Part shown: piece after piece, positions 7,118-14,276 of the stretch
Numbering within the stretch: the stretch's first letter is position 1
Layout of the letters: the number at the start of each line of letters is the position of its first letter
Assembly (NCBI GenBank): GCA_946061355.1
Contig: CAMGRE010000022.1
Location: 1 to 17,847, forward strand
Direction: 5' to 3'
Length of the DNA stretch: 17,847 bases
Source of the DNA: an uncultured bacterium
Lineage (GTDB): Bacteria > Bacillota > Clostridia > Lachnospirales > Lachnospiraceae
Program-made: the position numbers and the translations under genes
The notes under the pieces: model-generated
Told to the model about the DNA's origin: nothing
The model's input: only the letters and a program-made list of their open reading frames with translations
Databases searched by the model: none

Positions 7118-7783
7118 TTATTCCTCTTCTCCGTTAAAATATGTTACCTTGATAATGCCTTCCAGATGTTCCAGCCATTTAATGGATTCTGCAGGCACCG
7201 GCTGATCCGTCTCCAATACCATTACCGCATAACCACCCCGCTTATCACGGTACAGCTGCATGGTTGCGATGTTTACACTTTTGTGTGAAAGCATTGAGGT
7301 AACCTCTGCCACATGCCCGGGCTGATCCAGATTATGGACGATCAGCGTTGGCTTTTCGGAAGAGAAATTCACATCGATGCCATCCAGCTTCTGGATCATG
7401 ATCCTTCCTCCACCTATGGATGCTGCCTGAACCTCAAGTGTCCTGCCGTTTTTACCTGTAAGCAGAAGCAGCGCGGTATTCGGATGCGCATCCTTAATAT
7501 TTTTCGTTTGGAATGTAAAGTGAAGCCCCTGTTTGCCGGCAATCGCAAAACTGTCCGGAATCCTCATATCATCCGGTTTCATGCCAAGCAGTCCGGCGAT
7601 CAGAGCCCTGTCCGTACCATGCCCTTTCCCTGTCGTTGCAAAAGAACCATGCAGATAAATATCGGCAGATGCAATCTCATCCTGCAAAAGTTCTCTCGCA
7701 ATATATCCGATCCTTACTGCGCCCGCTGTATGCGAACTGCTGGGACCTACCATCACCGGCCCCAGAATGTCAAACAGATTCAT
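7118..7783 (-). CDS. sdaAB: L-serine ammonia-lyase, iron-sulfur-dependent, beta subunit
   Basis: Beta subunit (221 residues) of L-serine dehydratase. The N-terminus has the family signature FDILGPVMVGPSSSHTAGA; the C-terminal third (about 147-218) is an ACT domain (LIVHNLDQPGHVAEVTSML), a fold that commonly binds amino acids and here may sense serine. I chose the ATG at 7781-7783, which follows GGAGGTG and matches the usual family N-terminus; a longer frame reaches upstream with a TTG at 7882 but runs through the leader hairpin. It is the first gene of the sda operon, after a near-consensus promoter and a structured leader. Assignment is firm. Confidence 0.96.
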   Translation of the reverse strand: MNLFDILGPVMVGPSSSHTAGAVRIGYIARELLQDEIASADIYLHGSFATTGKGHGTDRALIAGLLGMKPDDMRIPDSFAIAGKQGLHFTFQTKNIKDAHPNTALLLLTGKNGRTLEVQAASIGGGRIMIQKLDGIDVNFSSEKPTLIVHNLDQPGHVAEVTSMLSHKSVNIATMQLYRDKRGGYAVMVLETDQPVPAESIKWLEHLEGIIKVTYFNGEEE

Positions 7784-7819
7784 AATACACCTCCGGCCAT
7801 CCGCATTCTGTCCAATTTT

Positions 7820-7870
7820 TTCTACAAAACAAGAAAACTCTGTAATGACCCATTTGTCATACAGAGTTTC
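7820..7870 (-). promoter_or_regulatory. sda leader hairpin with U-rich tail, possible attenuator
   Basis: Just downstream of the predicted start point, arms AAACTCTGTA (7835-7844 on the plus strand) and TACAGAGTTT (7860-7869) form a 10-bp stem, extended inside by TGAC/GTCA. The transcript then reads UUUUCUUGUUUUG. This resembles an intrinsic terminator within the leader. I see no clear alternative antiterminator structure and no leader peptide rich in Ser. Confidence 0.5.
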
Positions 7871-7887
7871 TCGAATATCCAAAAAAT

Positions 7888-7916
7888 ATTATACTTTTAT
7901 TGAAAAGAGATGTCAA
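7888..7916 (-). promoter_or_regulatory. near-consensus promoter of the sda operon
   Basis: TTGACA (7911-7916) and TATAAT (7888-7893), both perfect sigma-A consensus boxes, are separated by exactly 17 bases. It begins a few bases past the T-run of the cstA terminator. The start point would be near 7881. Confidence 0.9.
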
Positions 7917-7919
7917 ATA

Positions 7920-7959
7920 CAAAAAAACCCTTACACAGCCGAAGCCATGTAAGGGTTTT
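7920..7959 (-). terminator. intrinsic terminator of the cstA operon
   Basis: Arms AAAACCCTTACA and TGTAAGGGTTTT (12 bp, perfect; 7924-7935 with 7948-7959) enclose a GC-TTCG-GC stable loop and are followed on the minus strand by seven T. Confidence 0.93.
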
Positions 7960-7993
7960 CGATTTCTCTTTTTCAATCAGCAATCCAAACGGA

Positions 7994-9736
7994 TTATGCT
8001 GCTTTCTTCTTGGTAAGTGTCTGGATACCCTCAATCACAAGGATAATCGCCAGCACGATCAACAGAATGGCAAGCACGGTCTGTGCGTAAGGACCCCAGT
8101 CAGCACCGCCTGCAGAGATGATACCGATCTGATTCTTTACGGTAACGATCAGAGAGCAGATCGTTACAACCATCATAAATGCCATAGGAGCAAGGAACAT
8201 CTTGTTGTTCTTGCCTGCGTTGGAAAGCCACGTAGCAACAGCTAACAGTCCAAGTCCTGCAAGGAGCTGGTTTGCAGCGCCGAACAGACCCCAGATCTTA
8301 TTCCAACCTGTCATACCAAGTGCAATACCAAGGACAACGGTGATAAGCGTTGCAACATAAGGATTAACAAGAATCTTCTTGTAACCTTCCTTCACATCTG
8401 CCGCTGTCTGTCCCGGCTCAAGCCAGAACTCCTGGAACATGAAACGACCAAGACGTGTCGCTGTATCCAGAGATGTCAGGCAGAATGCAGAATATGTAAG
8501 TACCAACAGCGTATTTAAGATGGAAACTGTCTGATCTCCAAACACCTTATACATCATGGAGATACCTCCTGCAAAGATGTTGGTAGCACCGGCTGTAATA
8601 CCGTTCTTGTAAGCATAGTTGATCGCGCATACTGTGATGACAGCAAGCACACACTCAAGAAGCATACCGCCGTATGCGATCGGTTTCGCATCTGTCTCTT
8701 TGTCAAGCTGCTTGGAAGTCGTTCCGGAGGAAACCAGTGAATGGAAACCTGAAATCGCACCACACGCAACAGTTGTAAACAACACAGGGAAGAGGTACTG
8801 TGTACCGTTTCCGTTGTCCACTGCAAAACCGCTGAAAGCCTTCAGACCTTCCGCACCTTCTACAAAACCTGCACCGCCCAGGGATGTATGGGAGATCACA
8901 ATACCTACCAACGCAACGGCAAGCATCGCATAAAGCAGGAAAGAACTCAAGTAATCACGAGGCTGGAGAAGGATCCAGACAGGTGTTACGGATGCGATCG
9001 CAATATAAAAACCAACAATGATCATCCATGCCTTGGTGGACAGATAGATCGGATGGAAATTCATACCAATCGCCATACAGACAACAATCGCAAGCACACC
9101 AAGAATTGTGGAAAGTCCCATGCTGGCGTTTCTGCGGTATACGGCAAAACCGAACACGATGGCAATCACGATGAATAACAGGGATACCATTGCTACGGAA
9201 GCATTAGCCTCTGTTGCGGCAGCCGCTGCCGCGATAGCAGCATCTGTCTGCTCTTTGGGAGCAACGATTCCGAATGTGGATGCAACGATAGATGCGAAAG
9301 CAGCCACAACCAGAATCAGTGTCAGGTAAGAGAAGATGAGGAACAGACGCTTTGCGCGCTTGCTCATGTTAGCAGAAATAATCTCACCGATAGACTGACC
9401 TTTATGACGTACGGATGCAAACAGTGCACCGAAGTCATGCACACCGCCGAAGAAAATACCGCCGATAAGGATCCAGAGTACCACAGGCACCCATCCGAAC
9501 ACAGCAGCACCGATCGGTCCGGTGATAGGACCTGCACCTGCGATGGATGAAAAATGGTGACCCATCAGGACAGGCGCTTTGGCTGGGACATAATCAACAC
9601 CATCTTGCAGTTCATGTGCCGGTGTGGGCTTATCGCTCTCACCAACGCCCCACTGCTTGCACAGCCATCCGCCGTAGAAAATATATCCACAGACAAGAAC
9701 AGCGATGCAGATAATTAAAAGCACCAATGAATTCAT
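7994..9736 (-). CDS. cstA: carbon starvation protein A, pyruvate/peptide transporter
   Basis: Integral membrane transporter of 580 residues of the CstA family, which in other bacteria takes up pyruvate or peptides when preferred carbon is scarce. The N-terminal signature is clear: YVPAKAPVLMGHHFSSIAGA, then GPITGPIGAAVFGWVPVVLW and GGVHDFGALFASVRHKG. Many hydrophobic helices follow, with an Ala-rich loop at about 165-180 between helices. The ATG follows AAAAGGAGAG. It is 22 bases downstream of an unrecognised 171-aa gene sharing its promoter, and ends in a strong terminator. The neighbouring serine dehydratase yields pyruvate, which fits, but the substrate here is inferred from the family. 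Confidence 0.95.
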   Translation of the reverse strand: MNSLVLLIICIAVLVCGYIFYGGWLCKQWGVGESDKPTPAHELQDGVDYVPAKAPVLMGHHFSSIAGAGPITGPIGAAVFGWVPVVLWILIGGIFFGGVHDFGALFASVRHKGQSIGEIISANMSKRAKRLFLIFSYLTLILVVAAFASIVASTFGIVAPKEQTDAAIAAAAAATEANASVAMVSLLFIVIAIVFGFAVYRRNASMGLSTILGVLAIVVCMAIGMNFHPIYLSTKAWMIIVGFYIAIASVTPVWILLQPRDYLSSFLLYAMLAVALVGIVISHTSLGGAGFVEGAEGLKAFSGFAVDNGNGTQYLFPVLFTTVACGAISGFHSLVSSGTTSKQLDKETDAKPIAYGGMLLECVLAVITVCAINYAYKNGITAGATNIFAGGISMMYKVFGDQTVSILNTLLVLTYSAFCLTSLDTATRLGRFMFQEFWLEPGQTAADVKEGYKKILVNPYVATLITVVLGIALGMTGWNKIWGLFGAANQLLAGLGLLAVATWLSNAGKNNKMFLAPMAFMMVVTICSLIVTVKNQIGIISAGGADWGPYAQTVLAILLIVLAIILVIEGIQTLTKKKAA

Positions 9737-9758
9737 AAAATCTCTCCTTTTCTTTCGT

Positions 9759-10274
9759 TTACTTTTTTTGATGAAGTAAAACTTTTTTCAAAATTTTCAC
9801 CGTCGTCTTTCCGGCTCTGTTGCTGTCAAAACGGTCGTGTCCCAGATCGACCAGGGCAGCGTGGAAATCCATCCAGCCATGCAGCGAAAAATGAAAACTT
9901 TTGTAAATGCGGCACTTCTTCAGCGCCTTCCTTGCCTCCTCATCCACCTGATCACAGACAAAGATCGGCGTAATATAGGAATACATATGTCCCGGCCCGA
10001 TATTCATCCGACCGAAGCCATCCTGATACGCCTTCTCTTTACACTGCTCAAACACTTCCAGCGTCAGATGAGGTACATCAAATAAGTACAGAAATTCTTC
10101 ACAGTCCGCCGACCATAACTCTGCCTTTCTGTGAAGTACATATTTCTCCGAATGTTCAAAATACTCACAGAGAGCTGTGAGTGGTTTCTGCTCTTCATCG
10201 AACAGCGTAATATTATAATAGGCCTGATAGCTCTTCAGAAGGATCTGAATCGCTTCCTGTCTGGTATAATTCAT
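9759..10274 (-). CDS. unrecognised soluble protein, first gene of the cstA operon
   Basis: I do not recognise this 171-residue protein. It has no signal peptide or membrane helix. It is rich in aromatic residues, His and Cys (Cys36, 58, 78, 107, 121; His96, 128, 132, 138, 146), with a mid-region GFGRMNIGPGHMYSYITPIFVCD and a C-terminal FHFSLHGWMDFHAALVDLGHD that look like conserved cores, then a very basic tail (KTTVKILKKVLLHQKK). The Cys and His could bind metal, but no standard motif fits. The ATG follows GGGAG; a promoter lies about 35 bases upstream and cstA starts 22 bases after its stop. An accessory or regulatory role for CstA is inference from operon position alone. Confidence 0.8.
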   Translation of the reverse strand: MNYTRQEAIQILLKSYQAYYNITLFDEEQKPLTALCEYFEHSEKYVLHRKAELWSADCEEFLYLFDVPHLTLEVFEQCKEKAYQDGFGRMNIGPGHMYSYITPIFVCDQVDEEARKALKKCRIYKSFHFSLHGWMDFHAALVDLGHDRFDSNRAGKTTVKILKKVLLHQKK

Positions 10275-10310
10275 CTTTTCTCCCTGAATCTTACAACCCC
10301 AACATAGGAA

Positions 10311-10339
10311 ATTTTATCATTTTTTTAGAAATGGTTCAA
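10311..10339 (-). promoter_or_regulatory. promoter of the 171-aa protein-cstA operon
   Basis: TTGAAC (10334-10339) and TAAAAT (10311-10316) are 17 bases apart, giving a leader of about 30 nt. It lies in the gap after rluD, where I see no clear rluD terminator. Confidence 0.7.
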
Positions 10340-10376
10340 CATTTATTTATATTATTTTCAAGATTTCCAGATATTT

Positions 10377-11294
10377 CTACAAAATCTGCAGCAGCCTTTC
10401 GAAATACTCCGGGAGCGGTGCACATGTTTCTATATATGCACCTGTCCTTGGATGGGAAAACCCAAGAATCTGTGCGTGAAGTGTCTGTCCCTGCAAATGA
10501 TATCTGTTTTTTCTGCCCGGGGCGTACACCTCATCACCAAGCAGCGGATGTCCAATATGGCTCATGTGCACGCGAATCTGGTGGGTCCTCCCGGTCTCCA
10601 GACGGCACTCTACATATGTGTAATCAGAAAAGCGCTGTAACACACGAAAATGTGTCACAGCCTCCTTCCCATTTCGCATATTCACCGCCATGCGCTTCCT
10701 GTCAGTCGGATGTCTGCCGATCGGAGCATCAATTGTTCCCTGATCATTTTTTATGACGCCATGCACAATCGCAACATATTTTCTGGTAATACTGTGTTCC
10801 TTTAACTGCGCTGCAATCGACGCGTGCGCAAAATCATTCTTGCAGACAATGACAGAACCGGTTGTGTCCTTATCGATCCGGTGGACAATTCCGGGACGCA
10901 GGATGCCGTTGATTCCTGACAGGGAATCCCTGCAATAATACATGAGCGCATTCACCATTGTACCGGAATAATGCCCGGGTGCCGGGTGAACCACCATTCC
11001 CTTTGGCTTATCAACCACCAGCACATCATCATCCTCATACAAAACAGACAGAGGTATGTTCTCCGGTCTGATATCAGGCTCTGCCGAAGGTGGAACCGTC
11101 ACGTTAATCATATCCTCGGCTTTCACCTGATAATTTGCCTTCACAGTCCTCCCGTTTACCAGTACAAGCCCGTCCTTGATCAGCTTCTGCAGATAAGTTC
11201 TGGAGAGCGTATCCATATAAGAGAGCAGACATTTGTCAAGCCTGCTCTCCTCCATTTCTTCCGACACACAGATTGTAATCGTATTTTCATCCAT
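10377..11294 (-). CDS. RluA/RluD-family pseudouridine synthase
   Basis: RNA-modifying enzyme of 305 residues that isomerises uridine to pseudouridine, most likely in 23S rRNA. An N-terminal S4 RNA-binding domain spans about 17-66 (SRTYLQKLIKDGLVLVNG), followed by the catalytic domain with VVDKPKGMVVHPAPGH and the active-site motif HRIDKDTTG (catalytic Asp141), then GRTHQIRVHM. The ATG follows AGGAAAG, and that ribosome site overlaps the stop of lspA ten bases upstream, the common lspA-rluD order of Firmicutes. It is the closest match to the RluD subgroup, but the target site cannot be fixed from sequence. Confidence 0.94.
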   Translation of the reverse strand: MDENTITICVSEEMEESRLDKCLLSYMDTLSRTYLQKLIKDGLVLVNGRTVKANYQVKAEDMINVTVPPSAEPDIRPENIPLSVLYEDDDVLVVDKPKGMVVHPAPGHYSGTMVNALMYYCRDSLSGINGILRPGIVHRIDKDTTGSVIVCKNDFAHASIAAQLKEHSITRKYVAIVHGVIKNDQGTIDAPIGRHPTDRKRMAVNMRNGKEAVTHFRVLQRFSDYTYVECRLETGRTHQIRVHMSHIGHPLLGDEVYAPGRKNRYHLQGQTLHAQILGFSHPRTGAYIETCAPLPEYFERLLQIL

Positions 11295-11304
11295 AAAATC
11301 TTTC

Positions 11305-11832
11305 CTATTTCACTTCACGGAATTTCTTCTGTTTGAAGCTGATAAAATTCAGATCATCCTCTTTGTACACAAACAAAAGCAGGATTACAAGTACCACAGT
11401 CGCTACAGTCACATAGATATCCGCTACATTAAAGATCGGGAAATTGATCAGTACAAAGGAGATAAAATCGACCACATACTCAAAACGCAGCCTGTCAATC
11501 ATGTTGCCGAGCGCACCGGATGCGATCATAACAAGCAGGACATGCAGGATAGTGTATTTCTTTTTCTCCGGTGCCTTAATAAGCACATAACCGATCACTG
11601 TCAGGATTAGAATCGCGACAAACACAAAGAAGATTTTCTGGTTCTGAAGCATCCCGAATGCCGCACCTCTATTCTCAAGATAATTGAGTTCCAGAACATT
11701 GTCGATGATCGGGATAGCCGGCTGATCCTTCAGATGGATCACAGCGATATATTTTGTAAACTGATCTGCCAGCACTAGCGCTGCAAGCCCAAGGAAATCT
11801 GCGATCAGCAGATGCATTTTTTGTTTATTCAT
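11305..11832 (-). CDS. lspA: signal peptidase II (lipoprotein signal peptidase)
   Basis: Membrane aspartyl protease of 175 residues that removes signal peptides from prolipoproteins at the lipobox Cys. Four hydrophobic helices are visible. Conserved boxes are LADQFTK (Asp23), ENRGAAFG (Asn54), GNMIDRL (catalytic Asp113) and FNVADIYV (catalytic Asp138). It is 26 bases after aroB and 10 bases before rluD. A likely client, the lipoprotein carboxypeptidase, is encoded upstream in the same cluster. The ATG has AAAGGAA upstream. Confidence 0.96.
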   Translation of the reverse strand: MNKQKMHLLIADFLGLAALVLADQFTKYIAVIHLKDQPAIPIIDNVLELNYLENRGAAFGMLQNQKIFFVFVAILILTVIGYVLIKAPEKKKYTILHVLLVMIASGALGNMIDRLRFEYVVDFISFVLINFPIFNVADIYVTVATVVLVILLLFVYKEDDLNFISFKQKKFREVK

Positions 11833-11858
11833 ATTGGTTCCTTTCTGTTGTTACTTGT

Positions 11859-12959
11859 TCAGTCTTCTGCACTGTACAGGATTTCTTTCAGTGCCGCTTC
11901 CATTTCTTCAAATGTCACGGTTGAATCTGTCACAGCTTCTCCGATCTGTTTCAACAGGACAAACTTAATTTTCCCGTTTTCCATTTTCTTATCAGACCTT
12001 GCCGCCTCGAGGATTTCCTCCGGATCAATATCCTCAACGGAGATCGGAAGTCCGAACGGCACAAACATGTCGCGGATCTCATAATATTCTTCCATCGGAA
12101 GCATTCCGCGCTTCCAGGAAATATACGATGCGGCAATACAGCCGAGCGCCACACATTCCCCGTGAAGCATGGTGAAATCCTTATATTTTTCGATTGCATG
12201 ACCGAGCGTATGTCCGAAATTTAAGAGGGCTCTCTCTCCCTTTTCCTTGGGATCGCGCTGAACAACATCACGCTTGATCTTACAGCTTTCCTCCACCATC
12301 TTTTCCACAACATCAAGCTCACGCTCATTGATCTCATAGAAGTTATTGATCAGCCACTCATAATAATCGCTGTTCTTGATCAGACCATGCTTCAGGATCT
12401 CAGCCATTCCACAGGCATACTGTCTGTCATCAAGTGTTTTTAACACTGCAAGATTCATATATACCAGCCTCGGCATATGAAATGCTCCGACCATATTTTT
12501 ATACTGATCGAAGTCAACGCCGGTCTTCCCGCCGATACTGCTGTCCACCTGTGCAAGCAGCGTGGTCGGGATCTGAACGAAATCAATTCCCCGAAGATAG
12601 GTTGCGGCAGCATAGCCTGTCATATCACCGGTGACGCCTCCACCGAGCGCGAGCAACATATCCTTGCGGTCAAACTTGTGCTCGATCAGGAAACGGTACA
12701 ATTCCTTGATCTGGTCCAGATTTTTGTTCTTCTCGCCCGCCGGGAATGCATAGATCTCCAACTGCACGCAATGGTCACGCAGACACTTTGCAACTTCCTC
12801 CGCATATAATTTCTCCACATTGGAATCCGTCACAATACAAAGACGCTTTTTGCCAATGCCAAACGGCTCAAGTTCTTCTGCAAGCGCCGAAAAATCTCTG
12901 GTTATCACAATGTCATAGCCGGTATGTTCACCGGTGGATACAGGTAATCTCTTTGTCAT
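11859..12959 (-). CDS. aroB: 3-dehydroquinate synthase
   Basis: Cytosolic NAD- and metal-dependent enzyme of 366 residues for the second step of the shikimate pathway (DAHP to 3-dehydroquinate). The core LALGGGVTGDMTGYAAATYLR (given as GGGVTGDMTG) and SSIGGKTGVDF are intact; the metal ligands are seen in EILKHG (Glu), FGHTLGHAIE (His) and LHGE (His). I chose the ATG at 12957-12959, eight bases after GGGAG; the longer frame begins with a TTG inside the terminator region. It sits between sepF and lspA, away from other aro genes. Its ribosome site directly follows the T-run of a terminator hairpin, leaving no room for a separate promoter. Confidence 0.96.
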   Translation of the reverse strand: MTKRLPVSTGEHTGYDIVITRDFSALAEELEPFGIGKKRLCIVTDSNVEKLYAEEVAKCLRDHCVQLEIYAFPAGEKNKNLDQIKELYRFLIEHKFDRKDMLLALGGGVTGDMTGYAAATYLRGIDFVQIPTTLLAQVDSSIGGKTGVDFDQYKNMVGAFHMPRLVYMNLAVLKTLDDRQYACGMAEILKHGLIKNSDYYEWLINNFYEINERELDVVEKMVEESCKIKRDVVQRDPKEKGERALLNFGHTLGHAIEKYKDFTMLHGECVALGCIAASYISWKRGMLPMEEYYEIRDMFVPFGLPISVEDIDPEEILEAARSDKKMENGKIKFVLLKQIGEAVTDSTVTFEEMEAALKEILYSAED

Positions 12960-12972
12960 AAACGCTTCTCCC

Positions 12973-13003
12973 AAAAAGAACTTCCTGCCGTAACAGGAAG
13001 TTC
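12973..13003 (-). terminator. terminator hairpin between sepF and aroB
   Basis: GAACTTCCTG and CAGGAAGTTC (10 bp, perfect; 12978-12987 with 12994-13003) close a six-base loop and are followed by TTTTT on the minus strand. The next bases are the aroB ribosome site. It may be a leaky terminator or an attenuator. Confidence 0.82.
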
Positions 13004-13036
13004 CAACATGTTATTATCTGATCATCAAATCCGTTT

Positions 13037-13543
13037 TTAGAGGGCAGGAACATCAAAGGAACCATTGATAATTTCCTGGAAATCGCCGGAAATATCAACA
13101 CTGGCCGGTGTCACAATAAAGATATAATGAGATATTTTCTGAAGATTGCCGCTGATCGCGAAAGTGGAACCAGACGTAAAGTCGATAATCCTCTGTGCAA
13201 TATCAACGTCCAGACCTTCCAGATTCAAAACGACCGTACGATTCGCAAGCAGCGTTTCCGTAATCTCTCTGGCATCTTCCACAGATGTCGGCTTGATCAC
13301 ACAAACCTCCATCCCATTTCCCATCACCTTGCGCGGAGACTGTCTCATCGGTGTAACCTTCGGCGCCTTCTTCTGTGATTTCTCTGCCGGAGGCTCTTCC
13401 ACATCCGCTTCCTTTACGGCAAGAGAAGTTCTTTTTGATATCTTTTTCTCTTCCGGCGTTTCTTCATAATCATCGTAATCATCATATCCTTCTTCGTCTT
13501 CGGTCAGCCTCATAGCATTCAAAAACTTGTCCATCACACCCAT
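13037..13543 (-). CDS. sepF: cell division protein SepF
   Basis: Division protein of 168 residues that binds FtsZ and the membrane at the septum. It begins with the amphipathic MGVMDKFLNAMRL helix expected to anchor it to membrane, then a long acidic and charged linker (about 15-70, with DDYDDYEE), then the SepF/DUF552 core (VCVIKPTSVEDAREITETLL, VVLNLEGLD, AQRIIDFTSGSTFA). The ATG follows AGGAGA. Its upstream neighbour is YggS/YlmE, the order seen in the Bacillus ylmE-sepF cluster. Confidence 0.96.
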   Translation of the reverse strand: MGVMDKFLNAMRLTEDEEGYDDYDDYEETPEEKKISKRTSLAVKEADVEEPPAEKSQKKAPKVTPMRQSPRKVMGNGMEVCVIKPTSVEDAREITETLLANRTVVLNLEGLDVDIAQRIIDFTSGSTFAISGNLQKISHYIFIVTPASVDISGDFQEIINGSFDVPAL

Positions 13544-13567
13544 AACTCGTTCTCCTATTCTCCCTCT

Positions 13568-14263
13568 CTATACAGAATATTGCCGCTCACCAAAAATACC
13601 GGTGCCAACTCTTACATAGGAAGCTCCTTCTTCCACTGCTACCTGATAATCACCGGTCATTCCCATTGATAAAATATCCATACACACATTATCAATGTTT
13701 TTCCGCATTATGTCAACAGATAATTGCTTTAATGCCTTAAAATAAATGCGATTTTCTTCGGGATCATCCACATAAGGGGCAATTGTCATAAGCCCTTTGA
13801 CTGCAATTCCGGGCAATTTTGCGATCTGTTCCACCAGATCGGCCGCCTGCTCGGTATACAGACCGAATTTTGTATCTTCCTTCGCCACGTTCACCTCGAC
13901 GAGGATATCGGTCGTCACCTGTTTCCTGACAGACTCTTTGCTGATCTCTTCCGCAAGTCTGAGAGAATCCACACTGTGGATCAGAAACACTTTCCCGATG
14001 AGATATTTCACCTTGTTGCGCTGAAGGTGTCCGATCATGTGCCACCTGATATCTTTCGGAAGCTGTTCGTATTTTTCCGTCAGCTCCTGTACTTTGTTTT
14101 CCCCAAAATCCCTGCAGCCGTAAGCATATGCCTCCTCCAGCATGGGAATCGGTTTCGTCTTGCTGACCGTGATCAGCTTTACACTGCGCCTGTCTCTGCC
14201 GCTCTTTTCACAGGCTGCATCGATGTTCGCCTCGACTTGTCCGATCTTTTCAGAGATACTCAT
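13568..14263 (-). CDS. yggS: YggS/YlmE-family PLP homeostasis protein
   Basis: Pyridoxal-phosphate-binding protein of 231 residues with a single alanine-racemase-like barrel, involved in vitamin B6 and amino-acid balance. The PLP Lys is K35 in LITVSKTKP; other family motifs are FGENKVQE, WHMIGHLQRNK, SVDS and LSMGMTGD. I chose the ATG at 14261-14263, nine bases after AAGGAG; this gives the usual family length. An upstream ATG adds 13 residues and overlaps the preceding gene. It lies 13 bases after the HlyD-like gene and just before sepF. Confidence 0.94.
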   Translation of the reverse strand: MSISEKIGQVEANIDAACEKSGRDRRSVKLITVSKTKPIPMLEEAYAYGCRDFGENKVQELTEKYEQLPKDIRWHMIGHLQRNKVKYLIGKVFLIHSVDSLRLAEEISKESVRKQVTTDILVEVNVAKEDTKFGLYTEQAADLVEQIAKLPGIAVKGLMTIAPYVDDPEENRIYFKALKQLSVDIMRKNIDNVCMDILSMGMTGDYQVAVEEGASYVRVGTGIFGERQYSV

Positions 14264-14276
14264 TAGATCACACTCC

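Noticed and set aside
7784..7881. Serine-responsive T-box leader
   Set aside because: No T-box sequence or Ser specifier loop could be identified, and the gene is catabolic.
7784..7882. N-terminal extension of sdaAB from an upstream TTG
   Set aside because: It would run through the leader hairpin, has no ribosome site, and adds 33 residues absent from the usual family N-terminus.
7313..7903. Plus-strand open frame of 196 codons
   Set aside because: It runs antisense across sdaAB, its leader and promoter, and resembles no protein family.
9108..9329. Ala-rich plus-strand frame
   Set aside because: The Ala run comes from the complement of the Ala-rich loop of CstA.
10331..10756. Plus-strand open frame of 141 codons
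   Set aside because: It lies antisense to the pseudouridine synthase gene, has Cys/Ser/Pro-rich composition typical of a shadow frame, and has no ribosome site.
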